Origin: CALFCX01 sp041650595 | GTDB taxonomy: Bacteria; Margulisbacteria; WOR-1; JAKLHX01 | Direction: 5' to 3' | NCBI GenBank assembly: GCA_041650595.1 | Contig: JBAZKW010000003.1 | Location: 1-64,000, forward strand | Length of the DNA stretch: 64,000 nt | Shown here: piece after piece, positions 16,791-24,601 of the stretch | Position numbering within the stretch: position 1 is the stretch's first letter | Layout: the number at the start of each line of letters is the position of its first letter | Position numbers and translations under genes: made by a program | Notes under the pieces: generated by a model | Told to the model about the DNA's origin: nothing | Database searches by the model: none | What the model saw: the letters and a program-made list of their open reading frames with translations, nothing else

Positions 16791-16969
16791 CGTTTCTCTC
16801 CTTTCATAGATATCAACTTAAAAACTTAATCTTCGGCAACCCGACTTTACTGAATTCCTGCTTTTATCTCTCTTGGTTATTTATCGGTTGTTTTTTTCTG
16901 GAATTTCACTCAAAAGTTCAATAAGCAATTGCACCACTTTAAGTACAATAAGAATTGGAGGTACGCAAA

Positions 16970-17086
16970 GTGGGCAAGAGATTCAAGCATTTGGACAATT
17001 CCCTTGGGCGTCTGTCGCTAGGCAAAGCCTTGATTTGCCGCCTACTTTATTGCTCTTCCCGCAAGAACAAACAGGACAATAAATAA
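16970..17086 (+). CDS. Possible 38-residue basic peptide
   Basis: A frame starts at GTG 16970, 8 nt after a TTGGAGGT box, and ends at TAA 17084. The product is strongly basic (KRFKHLDNSLGRL ... SSRKNKQDNK). A TACAAT box lies 11 nt before the SD. It overlaps the 3' end of the convergent membrane-protein gene by 45 nt, which lowers confidence. The region from 16791 to 16969 shows nothing else I can support. Confidence 0.35.
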   Translation: MGKRFKHLDNSLGRLSLGKALICRLLYCSSRKNKQDNK

Positions 17087-17416
17087 CAGGTCAAGGAATG
17101 CGAACGGCACAAACAATGCAGGAATATTTCCAAACAATAAATAGCCGAATACGACCAGGCAAAATGAAGTTTTGGCGAGTATCCCATAAAAGATCAGGTT
17201 CTTATTCGCCATAGCGTCCCTTGCGATGTTAAAGAACATTACAGCAACTAAGATCATGAGCAAAGACAGAAAATAGATATATCCCATATGCCCTGGGAGC
17301 GGGACATCAAATCTTTTGTATATTTGCACGGGCGCTAACAAGCCAATAGCACCCAATATGCCGTCATAGGCCGTAGCCAGATAAAATACCGGCGGGATCC
17401 AGCGCGGAACTTTCAT
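17042..17416 (-). CDS. Four-helix integral membrane protein
   Basis: The 124-residue protein has four predicted membrane helices (around residues 8-28, 45-65, 75-95 and 100-120) and little else. The segment YKRFDVPLPGHMGYIYF between helices 1 and 2 is the only distinctive loop. I do not recognise a named family. The start ATG 17416 has no Shine-Dalgarno; a -10 box ends 7 nt before it, suggesting a leaderless message. Confidence 0.7.
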   Translation of the reverse strand: MKVPRWIPPVFYLATAYDGILGAIGLLAPVQIYKRFDVPLPGHMGYIYFLSLLMILVAVMFFNIARDAMANKNLIFYGILAKTSFCLVVFGYLLFGNIPALFVPFAFLDLLFIVLFVLAGRAIK

Positions 17417-17423
17417 GTTGTCA

Positions 17424-17432
17424 ATTATACCA
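17424..17432 (-). promoter_or_regulatory. Extended -10 box, leaderless arrangement
   Basis: On the minus strand TGGTATAAT is followed by 7 nt and then the ATG at 17416. A start site 6-7 nt after the -10 box would coincide with the start codon. Confidence 0.6.
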
Positions 17433-17498
17433 TTTTACTTTTTCCCCATAAGTGTATAATATTGTCAATAAAAGGCTGACAGATGAGAGGAGACATAT

Positions 17499-17897
17499 AT
17501 GCAAGACTTCCTTATCCCGCTGCATTTTACGTTTATGATATCCGGTGTGGTGCTCATACTTGTCGCGGCGGCTTTGGCAGTTACCAAAAAACAAGGATGG
17601 CTCCCCTTGCACAAAACACTGGGAACAGTAGGGGCAATATCGGCAGCGACAGGGTTTGCTTCAATTTTTTTGTTTAAATATTTGCTGCATTATCCGCATT
17701 TTTCGTCATTGCATTCCAAAAGCGGATTGACCGTATTGATCATCCTTGTCCTGGTGCTGATCTTAGCAGTTATGGCTGTTTCCGGGAAAAAGATCGCAAG
17801 ACCTTTGCATATTTGGCTCGGAAGGCTAATAGCGATATTATTGTCCCTGATGATAATCTCCGGCTTGGACAGATTTGTTGACTTATTCAAAAGATAG
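17499..17897 (+). CDS. Four-helix membrane protein, possibly haem-binding (cytochrome b561-like layout)
   Basis: The 132-residue protein has four predicted membrane helices. His residues sit near helix ends (H9, H38, and H64/H71 in the loop before helix 3, and one in ARPLHIWLG before helix 4), a layout resembling small b561/DUF420-type membrane proteins. The haem idea is inference. Start ATG 17499 has a GAGGAGA box. It is transcribed away from the membrane protein at 17042-17416. Confidence 0.65.
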   Translation: MQDFLIPLHFTFMISGVVLILVAAALAVTKKQGWLPLHKTLGTVGAISAATGFASIFLFKYLLHYPHFSSLHSKSGLTVLIILVLVLILAVMAVSGKKIARPLHIWLGRLIAILLSLMIISGLDRFVDLFKR

Positions 17898-17986
17898 AAA
17901 AAGCCGTTTTGCGACAGCGCTCACAATAATACCGGTCGCTGAAATAATCGATTTCCCTGCTATGTTATCATTGTCTATATTAAACA

Positions 17987-19486
17987 ATGCCTACTAATAG
18001 CAAAATGAGAGATAAGGCCGTTTTGAGCATTATTTTATTCGCCGGGTTTATGTTCAGGGTTTGCGGTATTTCGTTTAGAAGCTTCTTTTCGGACGAAGTT
18101 TTTATCGTTAAAACGGTACAAAATCCTTTATCTTCGCTGTTCGCGATAGACGCCCCTCACGGCCCATTGCCTTTTTACATACTGCATTTCTGGTCAAAAC
18201 TATTCGGATCTTCTGAATTTTGGATAAGAATGCCCTCGGTACTGTTCGGAGTGTTGACCTGCTATCTGATCTACAAAATAACGGTCGAGCTGACGGATAA
18301 AAGGACGGCATTGATAGCGGCAACGCTTGCTGCACTGTCCCCTTTCCTAATACTATATGACCAGACGGCCAGATGGTACAGTCTTTTCACGCTGACAAGC
18401 ATGGCTTCGGTATATTTTTTGATCAGCTACATGAAAGCTAACAGGTTATACCGCCTTTTGCTGTTCTTCATTTCGACTTTTGCGCTTTTGTACACGGAAA
18501 CGATCTCCCTGTTCGTGATAGCTTTTGAGGTGCTCGCCGCAGCTTTTTATTTCAGGAAATGGACGGCAAAGCTTACTGCGACATTTTCGGCATTGGCCTT
18601 GCTGTATATTCCCTGGATGACAGTCCTTATCCCGTCATTTTACAGGGTTATCCCGGAAAATTTTGTAGAACGCGGAGTCGCCGGAGGCGTTTTGTATAAA
18701 ATATCGTATTTATTTTATTCTTTCACTGTCGGGCAAACGATATCCCCTTTTAATTTCGCGGTTTCCGTACCGGCTGCCGGATTGTTTTTTTTCTTGGCCC
18801 TTTTTGGCATCATAAAAGCTTGGCAGAATAACAGGAACACGGCAATATTCTTGCTTTTATTCTTGGCAACAGCACTACTTCAAATTTTTACTCAGGTAAA
18901 CCTGCCCCACTACATGATGTATGCCTGCGTTCCTTTGATCATAATACTTGCTATCGGAATAAATGGATTAAAGCCCCGGACCGTTATGATCGCTGCTGCC
19001 GGCGCTGTGTTGCTAATCTTTGGATATTCACTGCACAATCTATATACGGGGCAACAATATAACAGAATGGAATTTATAGATGACTGGAGGGGAGTCGCCT
19101 CTTATGTGCGGAGCATCTCCGGCAGGGATGATCTTATAATATATTCAAACTATTCTTTTGAATATTACAGCAAAAGCTTAAGGAACAAGGCCATGTACTG
19201 GAACAATTTGCAAGAAATGAAGGATTTAGTTGCCAAATATTTCGTAACTTCTCCTTCAGGAAAAGTTGTGCTTGTGTACTCCCCGCTCAGCGGACTTTTT
19301 GTCTCGGATTCGGAAACAGGGCAAGAACTCGATAAATGGCTCTGCCAAAGATATTACAATATCGAAAATAGATCTTTCAACAGAGATTCTGATTATATAC
19401 ATAAAAGAACCTTCGTTAAAAGAGGTTTTCCTGAATTCAGAATATCCGTCAGTTCATACTCCGCAAAAAAAGAGCATGCAAAATGA
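17987..19486 (+). CDS. GT-C membrane glycosyltransferase (family 39 / ArnT-like)
   Basis: The 499-residue protein has about ten membrane helices. The first periplasmic loop contains the acidic pair SDEV (D36, E37) and HGPLPFY (58-64), typical of the PMT/ArnT GT-C family that uses polyprenyl-phosphate sugars. A soluble C-terminal domain follows residue 380. It is the first gene of an operon with the GT2-methyltransferase fusion and gtrA, so it would receive the lipid-linked sugar made by the GT2 part. The start is ATG 17987, with a TATATT box ending 5 nt before it and no SD. Confidence 0.88.
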   Translation: MPTNSKMRDKAVLSIILFAGFMFRVCGISFRSFFSDEVFIVKTVQNPLSSLFAIDAPHGPLPFYILHFWSKLFGSSEFWIRMPSVLFGVLTCYLIYKITVELTDKRTALIAATLAALSPFLILYDQTARWYSLFTLTSMASVYFLISYMKANRLYRLLLFFISTFALLYTETISLFVIAFEVLAAAFYFRKWTAKLTATFSALALLYIPWMTVLIPSFYRVIPENFVERGVAGGVLYKISYLFYSFTVGQTISPFNFAVSVPAAGLFFFLALFGIIKAWQNNRNTAIFLLLFLATALLQIFTQVNLPHYMMYACVPLIIILAIGINGLKPRTVMIAAAGAVLLIFGYSLHNLYTGQQYNRMEFIDDWRGVASYVRSISGRDDLIIYSNYSFEYYSKSLRNKAMYWNNLQEMKDLVAKYFVTSPSGKVVLVYSPLSGLFVSDSETGQELDKWLCQRYYNIENRSFNRDSDYIHKRTFVKRGFPEFRISVSSYSAKKEHAK

Positions 19487-21123
19487 AAAGAATATTGATA
19501 TTTGCCGCCACATACAATGAGGCGGACAACATCAAAAAGCTTACAAAAGGAATATTCGCCAATCTGCCGCAGGCAGATCTGCTGGTCATAGATGACAATT
19601 CTCCGGACGGCACAGGAAAGATCCTTGATGAAATAATATCAAAAAATATTCAAGTCCGCGTCATTCACAGGCCAAATAAGCTTGGCCTGGGCTCTGCACA
19701 CAGGCTTGCGATGAAATATGCCGTGACCAATAAATATGATCTGCTCATAACCATGGATTCCGATCTTTCTCACAATCCCGAATATATCCCCAAAATAATA
19801 GAATTACTGGACAAAAACGATTTTGTTACGGGTTCCAGATATGTAAAGGGAGGGCGCTCGGATTACAGCGTTTACAGAAAGATAATAAGCCATACGGCGA
19901 ACATATTGGCGAGAATACTTCTGGGGATCCCGCTTCAAGAGTGCACAACTTCATTCAGGGGATTTAGGACGGAACTTTTGGATAATCTTAATATCGATGC
20001 CATTCGTTCGGACGGATATTCCTTTTTTTTTGAATCTATCTTCTATGTGACCCGCTTGACCAAAAGATACTGCGAATTCCCGATATATTTTGAAAACAGG
20101 GCTTCGGGGATATCAAAGATCTCTAAAACGGAGATAATCAAAAGCATCGTCAATCTTATCCGTCTTTTTGTATTGAGGTGGTCCTTTGACAAAAAAAGGA
20201 TCATAAAGCCGGAGGGCGCTTCTACAACATCGGTCAGCCCCTGCATTAATTGCGGCAGTCTTTTTGCCTCTCTGATATATCCAAAGACTTTTTCTAAGAA
20301 TAAGGGCACAGGCTCCTACAACTGCACTAGTATGACGCACGGATCACACGGCAACATAGTTAAATGTCTTCAATGCGGATTGGTGCGTACCGATCCCTTG
20401 CCGGACGAAAAGGGATTACTGGACAACTATTCCAATATAAACGAAACCCTTTATGCGGACAATATAGGCTATAGGTTCAAAACATTCCGGTATAACCTTA
20501 ACAAAATAGCTTCATACCTGCCAAAGAACGGGACTCTTCTTGATGTGGGCGCAAATTGCGGAGCTTTTTTAAAAATAGCCTCGGAAGCCGGATACACGGC
20601 CCAGGGAGTAGAACCTTCCGGGTGGTGTACTGATTACGCAAGGCAAAAGCTGGGACAAAAAGTGACAAAAGGGACTGTCTCAGACCTTGATCCTTCAGAA
20701 AAAGAGTTTGACGTAGTAACGATGTTTGACGTTTTGGAACATTTACTAAACCCCATAAATGACCTTGAGCTTGTAAATAAGAGGATGAAAAAGGGGGGGA
20801 TGCTGATACTCTCCACGCTTGATATTGACAGTATATTGCCAAAAATACTCGGGGGAAAATGGCCTTGGTTGATGGATATGCACATTTATTACTTTAACTC
20901 TCAGATAATCGAACAAATACTTCAAAAAACCGGCTTCAAGGTCGTTTACTCCCGCGGTTATACGCACATTATCAATTTAGACTATTTACTGCTAAAACTG
21001 GAAAACATGTCCATATGGGGAGCCGGGAACATAGGGAAATTTTTGAGGATGGTCAGGATAAATAGGATCCAGTTACCGATAAGTTTTGGTGATATCAAAC
21101 TTTTCGTGGCAAAAAAGCTGTAA
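19483..21123 (+). CDS. Fused GT2 polyprenol-phosphate sugar transferase and SAM methyltransferase
   Basis: Residues 1-235 are a dolichol-phosphate-mannose-synthase-type GT2 domain: ATYNEADNI, VIDDNSPDGTG (35-45), TMDSDLSHNP and GSRYVKGG. There is no membrane anchor of its own. Residues about 250-300 hold two cysteine pairs (C254-x2-C257 and C295-x2-C298) as in the zinc-ribbon that precedes many class I methyltransferases. Residues about 330-546 are a class I SAM methyltransferase with LLDVGANCGAF and TMFDVLEHLLNP. Its ATG overlaps the upstream stop by 4 nt. The GT2 part probably loads a sugar onto undecaprenyl phosphate; the methyltransferase substrate is unknown but likely glycan-related. 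No frameshift is visible, so the fusion looks genuine. Confidence 0.88.
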   Translation: MKRILIFAATYNEADNIKKLTKGIFANLPQADLLVIDDNSPDGTGKILDEIISKNIQVRVIHRPNKLGLGSAHRLAMKYAVTNKYDLLITMDSDLSHNPEYIPKIIELLDKNDFVTGSRYVKGGRSDYSVYRKIISHTANILARILLGIPLQECTTSFRGFRTELLDNLNIDAIRSDGYSFFFESIFYVTRLTKRYCEFPIYFENRASGISKISKTEIIKSIVNLIRLFVLRWSFDKKRIIKPEGASTTSVSPCINCGSLFASLIYPKTFSKNKGTGSYNCTSMTHGSHGNIVKCLQCGLVRTDPLPDEKGLLDNYSNINETLYADNIGYRFKTFRYNLNKIASYLPKNGTLLDVGANCGAFLKIASEAGYTAQGVEPSGWCTDYARQKLGQKVTKGTVSDLDPSEKEFDVVTMFDVLEHLLNPINDLELVNKRMKKGGMLILSTLDIDSILPKILGGKWPWLMDMHIYYFNSQIIEQILQKTGFKVVYSRGYTHIINLDYLLLKLENMSIWGAGNIGKFLRMVRINRIQLPISFGDIKLFVAKKL

Positions 21124-21126
21124 ACC

Positions 21127-21528
21127 GTGAAATATACGGATCAAAACCTCAAGCATTTCATAAAATATGCGTTTATAGGCGTATTAAACACGGCCGTTAG
21201 CTATCTTGTATACAGTGTATTGCTGTTGCTGGAATTCAGGTATTCCACAGCTCTTTCCTTTTCATATCTAATAGGTATTATCCATAGTTACGCGTGGAAT
21301 AGATGGTGGAACTTCAGGTCAAAGTCCCCGTTCGGGATGGAGACGGCAAGATTTGTATCGTCTTACATCATCTCTTTTCTTATGAACCTGCTGATACTCA
21401 GGACTCTCATAGAAAATCACTCTGTGCAGCCTTTTATTGCGCAAGCTATCGCGATCATAATAATTGCACCGACCACGTTCTTGCTGATGAGATATTGGGT
21501 TTTCAAGAAAATCGTTACTAAACAATAA
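21127..21528 (+). CDS. GtrA-family membrane protein
   Basis: The 133-residue protein has four predicted helices and the family opening FIKYAFIGVLNTAVSYLVY, with the conserved NRWWNFRS after helix 2. GtrA-like proteins are thought to flip polyprenyl-phosphate sugars across the membrane. The start is GTG 21127, three bases after the fusion gene, so it is co-transcribed with the two glycosyltransferase genes. Together they make a plausible synthesise-flip-transfer set. Confidence 0.9.
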   Translation: MKYTDQNLKHFIKYAFIGVLNTAVSYLVYSVLLLLEFRYSTALSFSYLIGIIHSYAWNRWWNFRSKSPFGMETARFVSSYIISFLMNLLILRTLIENHSVQPFIAQAIAIIIIAPTTFLLMRYWVFKKIVTKQ

Positions 21529-21610
21529 GATCGCTACAGTTCTGCCCCTGATTGACAGCGGCAGTATTTTCTTTTATATTGATATAATAATTTGCACAAA
21601 GGAGCAGAAA

Positions 21611-21871
21611 ATGCCAAACAACAATAAATGCCAAAGCTGCAGTATGCCGCTTTCAAAGAATAAGGACTATGGCACCAATGCCGACAACTCCCCCAACAAA
21701 GAATATTGCAGGTTCTGCTTCCAAAAAGGAGTGTTCACCGAACCGAATATCTCATTTGATGAGATGATGGATAAAGTAGCGCATGTCATGATAGCAAAAG
21801 TAGCTGTTCCCGAAGAAAAAGCCTATGAAATAGCCCGGCTCGAGCTCACTCAGGTTAGCCGCTGGAAATAG
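21611..21871 (+). CDS. Small zinc-ribbon protein
   Basis: The 86-residue protein has C7-x2-C10 followed by GTNADNSPN and C33-x2-C36, the pattern of the putative zinc-ribbon family typified by CQSCGMPL. The C-terminal half is helical. Function is unknown; relatives are common small cytoplasmic proteins. The start ATG 21611 has an AAGGAG box, and TTGACA and TATAAT-like elements lie within 60 nt upstream. Confidence 0.85.
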   Translation: MPNNNKCQSCSMPLSKNKDYGTNADNSPNKEYCRFCFQKGVFTEPNISFDEMMDKVAHVMIAKVAVPEEKAYEIARLELTQVSRWK

Positions 21872-21881
21872 ACAAAAGGGA

Positions 21882-22595
21882 TCAAAAATCTGCCGTTACG
21901 CCAAAAGTAGACACATTGTTAGAATTGTCGTTCAAAGCAACCGAATATCCTACGTCCACCCTATAATGTTCACTTGTTTGCCATTTTCCGCCTATCTGAA
22001 TATTGCCTGCCGCACCGGTAGAAGCAGACGTCCCATAGTATTCGCAAATTATGTCCGCGCCCGGAGATACTCTTCTTTCGACAGCAGCGGAGTATTCGAT
22101 CTGATCAGCTGCCGCAGCACCCGGCGCTATTCCCACCAAAGCATAGCCTAAATTATAATGCGTCCTGTAACCGGAAATTTCACGGGAATAGATTATTACG
22201 GCAGCATAATCTTTATAGCCGCTGCCGAGCCCGATCGAAGTGTCTGCGTTACTCAATTTAATGTCCGCTCTTAAGGATAGACCGTCATTTTCTCCGGTCT
22301 GTATAAGCTTGAGTTTTGCGCGAAGCACGGCATCGCCCAAACCCACAGGAACAGAAAAAGAATACGGGATCTTAACACCAAAATCCATATTATCGGCCAA
22401 TCCGTATTTCACTTGAAATGTGGCGCTGCCAATAGTGTCTCCGCCGGCCCTCGGGACCGAAGAATTTGATCCCGCCTCTATCCTGATCTTCCCCGTCCGT
22501 ACCGTTTTAAAATCGTCCGTCACAAGGGGCCTTGCCGCAAACGCCGGCGCGGACAGTACGATCAAAGACAAAAACAGAACCAAAGCTTTGTTCAT
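21882..22595 (-). CDS. Outer-membrane beta-barrel protein
   Basis: The 237-residue protein begins with a signal peptide (MNKALVLFLSLIVLSAPAFA). It continues as alternating beta strands rich in Gly, Tyr and Ser, ending with a C-terminal Phe (VTADF), the usual outer-membrane assembly signal. It resembles the broad transporter/MetA-pathway-type barrel family. Its place next to the cobalt/nickel transporter genes on the same strand hints at metal or small-molecule uptake, but that is inference. Confidence 0.75.
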   Translation of the reverse strand: MNKALVLFLSLIVLSAPAFAARPLVTDDFKTVRTGKIRIEAGSNSSVPRAGGDTIGSATFQVKYGLADNMDFGVKIPYSFSVPVGLGDAVLRAKLKLIQTGENDGLSLRADIKLSNADTSIGLGSGYKDYAAVIIYSREISGYRTHYNLGYALVGIAPGAAAADQIEYSAAVERRVSPGADIICEYYGTSASTGAAGNIQIGGKWQTSEHYRVDVGYSVALNDNSNNVSTFGVTADF

Positions 22596-22613
22596 AACAT
22601 TATTTCCTTCCCG

Positions 22614-22796
22614 TCAATTTTTCTCTTTATACATGAACGCGGCCAGCCAAAACACGGACAGTGTTATCAGCACTCCTGCTATTGCCTCGGAAACGGTAGA
22701 AATCCTGCCTTCATGCGCAAGCCCGTCGGGATTGACAGAAACAAAAAACGAAGCAATCGCGGTTACTGCAAGCACAAACAATAAAGCTTTTTTCAT
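22614..22796 (-). CDS. PDGLE-domain protein, CbiM partner (CbiN-like role)
   Basis: The 60-residue protein has two hydrophobic helices separated by VNPDGLAHEG, the PDGLE signature found at the C-terminus of many CbiM/NikM proteins or as a separate small subunit. It overlaps the cbiM stop by 4 nt, so the two act together in energy-coupling-factor metal uptake. The last motif residue is Ala where Glu is usual. Confidence 0.8.
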   Translation of the reverse strand: MKKALLFVLAVTAIASFFVSVNPDGLAHEGRISTVSEAIAGVLITLSVFWLAAFMYKEKN

Positions 22797-23428
22797 TGTT
22801 TTACTTTGTGTCCCTCCGGCGGTGATAAAAGACTTCTAAGCACATATACCAGCGCTACGGTGATAAACGCTTCAATTGTCCCGATCACAGCATAGGCTTT
22901 AACCATTGCCGGCGTTACATCTCCAAAAGGGATCGTGCCGGACAGGCCTATTTCCAAAGCACAGGAAAAATCCGCAAGAACGAGAGATATCCAAGAAGCA
23001 GCGATTATCGCAAGCCATTCCGGAACCCACTGTTTGATGGCATAGTAGATGTAATAGCAAAGAATAGTACCGACAAGCGCCATGTTTACGATATTGGCCC
23101 CAAGCGGCAGGACCCCTCCGTCGGCAAAGAACAGCATTTGTATCGTAAGTACTACGCTAATGACCACCGTACCGGCAAAAGGTCCGAGCAGTACTGCGGC
23201 AAGCGCCCCACCTATCAGATGCACAGACGTTCCGTTGTCTATAGGGAATTTGAACATTTGCGCCGAAAAAATAAGCGCGGCTACCATGCCCATTCTGTAC
23301 AGCGTATTTTCTCCTGATACGGCAAGGGCATCTCTTAATTTGTAAAGGCTATATATAACTGCCGCGCCGGCAGTGCCTATAAGCCCTGCCGAAAGCTTTA
23401 GATCTATCAATCCGTCAGGTATATGCAC
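22793..23428 (-). CDS. cbiM: CbiM/NikM-type substrate-specific membrane component (Co/Ni uptake)
   Basis: The 211-residue membrane protein has the CbiM/NikM opening HIPDGL and about six helices. The family binds Co2+ or Ni2+ through its extreme N-terminus, including His2. I choose the GTG at 23428 because it gives exactly M-H-I-P-D-G and has GGAGGTTAAA directly before it; an ATG 12 nt earlier would bury the metal-binding end and overlap the SD. The ATPase (CbiO) and CbiQ partners are not in the window. No riboswitch fits in the roughly 24-nt leader. Confidence 0.88.
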   Translation of the reverse strand: MHIPDGLIDLKLSAGLIGTAGAAVIYSLYKLRDALAVSGENTLYRMGMVAALIFSAQMFKFPIDNGTSVHLIGGALAAVLLGPFAGTVVISVVLTIQMLFFADGGVLPLGANIVNMALVGTILCYYIYYAIKQWVPEWLAIIAASWISLVLADFSCALEIGLSGTIPFGDVTPAMVKAYAVIGTIEAFITVALVYVLRSLLSPPEGHKVKQ

Positions 23429-23458
23429 TTTAACCTCCATATCATCAGGACCAAAAAG

Positions 23459-23488
23459 ATTGTAGCATCAATAAAAATATTGCGTCAA
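23459..23488 (-). promoter_or_regulatory. Promoter of cbiM
   Basis: On the minus strand TTGACG (23483-23488) and TACAAT (23459-23464) are spaced by 18 nt, giving a start near 23452 and a short leader that contains the SD. Confidence 0.6.
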
Positions 23489-23535
23489 ATGATCGGGTTG
23501 ACACAGACCGCAGTATAGTATTAAACTGTTAAATC

Positions 23536-24594
23536 ATGGAAAAGGCAAAAGACATAAAGGCGGCGGCGTTTATAACCGTATTCATAATATTCCTGATAAT
23601 AATGCTGGCAATAATATGGCCGTTCTACAGATCTATTTCAACGGCACTCATCTGCACAATACTGGCGATCCCGGCGTTTAATTATATAAAATCCATTGTA
23701 AGGTCCAGGACTATATCCGCAGCGACCTGTATACTGCTCATAATATTTGCCCTGGTACTCCCGTTCGTGTTCATAATGGTACAGGTCTTTAATGAGATAA
23801 ACGATATAGCCGCGGTACTCAGCAATACCATGAAGCCCGGACAGATCGAAAAAGCCCTGGATTTTATAAGCGGAAATCCCTATATTTCGCCGGTCAAAAT
23901 GTTCATCGAACAGCAGATAGCAAGTCTTGAGATAGATTTGCTGGGCGGAGCATACCAGGCAGCCGAATCTTTGGCAAAATATATGGCATCCCACAGCATA
24001 GCTCTTATAAAGAACATAACCTGGTTCATCGCTGAAATATTCATAGTGCTCATAAGCGTTTTCTTCATGCTGAAAGATTCCGACAAGCTGATAAAAACGG
24101 TGAAAAGTTTTTCACCTTTCAAACCGGAAGAAACATCAATACTTTTATCCAAAATAAGGGATACCGTATATGCCACGGTATTCGGAGGGATAATAGTCGC
24201 GCTTGCTCAGGGCACTTTGGGCGGCATAGGATTTTATCTTCTCGGGCTCCCCTCTCCCGTGCTTTGGGGCACTGTGATGGCGCTCCTTGCCATGATCCCG
24301 TTCCTTGGCGCTCCAGTAGTATGGTTCCCTGTAGTTGTGGTCCTTTTGATGAAAGGGCTATTATTTAAAGCTGTGATGCTGTTCATCTGGGGCGCTTTTG
24401 TAGTCGGGCTCGTCGATAATTTACTGCGGCCTATTGTCATCGGAAGCCGGACACAACTGCACCCTTTGCTTGTGTTTTTCAGCGTATTCGGGGGTCTTAT
24501 ATTGATCGGACCGATAGGAATATTTATAGGTCCTGTGATGCTTTCTCTTACTCTTACTACCGCCGATTTTATTAAGGAAAGATATAAGAGCTAA
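23536..24594 (+). CDS. AI-2E-family transporter
   Basis: The 352-residue protein has about eight membrane helices and a central extramembrane region (residues about 90-150). The C-terminal GLPSPVLWGTVMALLAMIPF and VVGLVDNLLRPIVIG are family signatures. Members export small molecules or ions; few are true AI-2 exporters. A TTGACA at 23498-23503 and an AT-rich -10 near 23519-23526 would start the message only a few bases before ATG 23536, and no SD is visible. Confidence 0.9.
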   Translation: MEKAKDIKAAAFITVFIIFLIIMLAIIWPFYRSISTALICTILAIPAFNYIKSIVRSRTISAATCILLIIFALVLPFVFIMVQVFNEINDIAAVLSNTMKPGQIEKALDFISGNPYISPVKMFIEQQIASLEIDLLGGAYQAAESLAKYMASHSIALIKNITWFIAEIFIVLISVFFMLKDSDKLIKTVKSFSPFKPEETSILLSKIRDTVYATVFGGIIVALAQGTLGGIGFYLLGLPSPVLWGTVMALLAMIPFLGAPVVWFPVVVVLLMKGLLFKAVMLFIWGAFVVGLVDNLLRPIVIGSRTQLHPLLVFFSVFGGLILIGPIGIFIGPVMLSLTLTTADFIKERYKS

Positions 24595-24601
24595 AAGAAG
24601 G

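Noticed and set aside
23429..23458. Cobalamin or metal riboswitch upstream of cbiM
   Set aside because: The promoter lies so close that the leader is only about 24 nt, too short for any known riboswitch.
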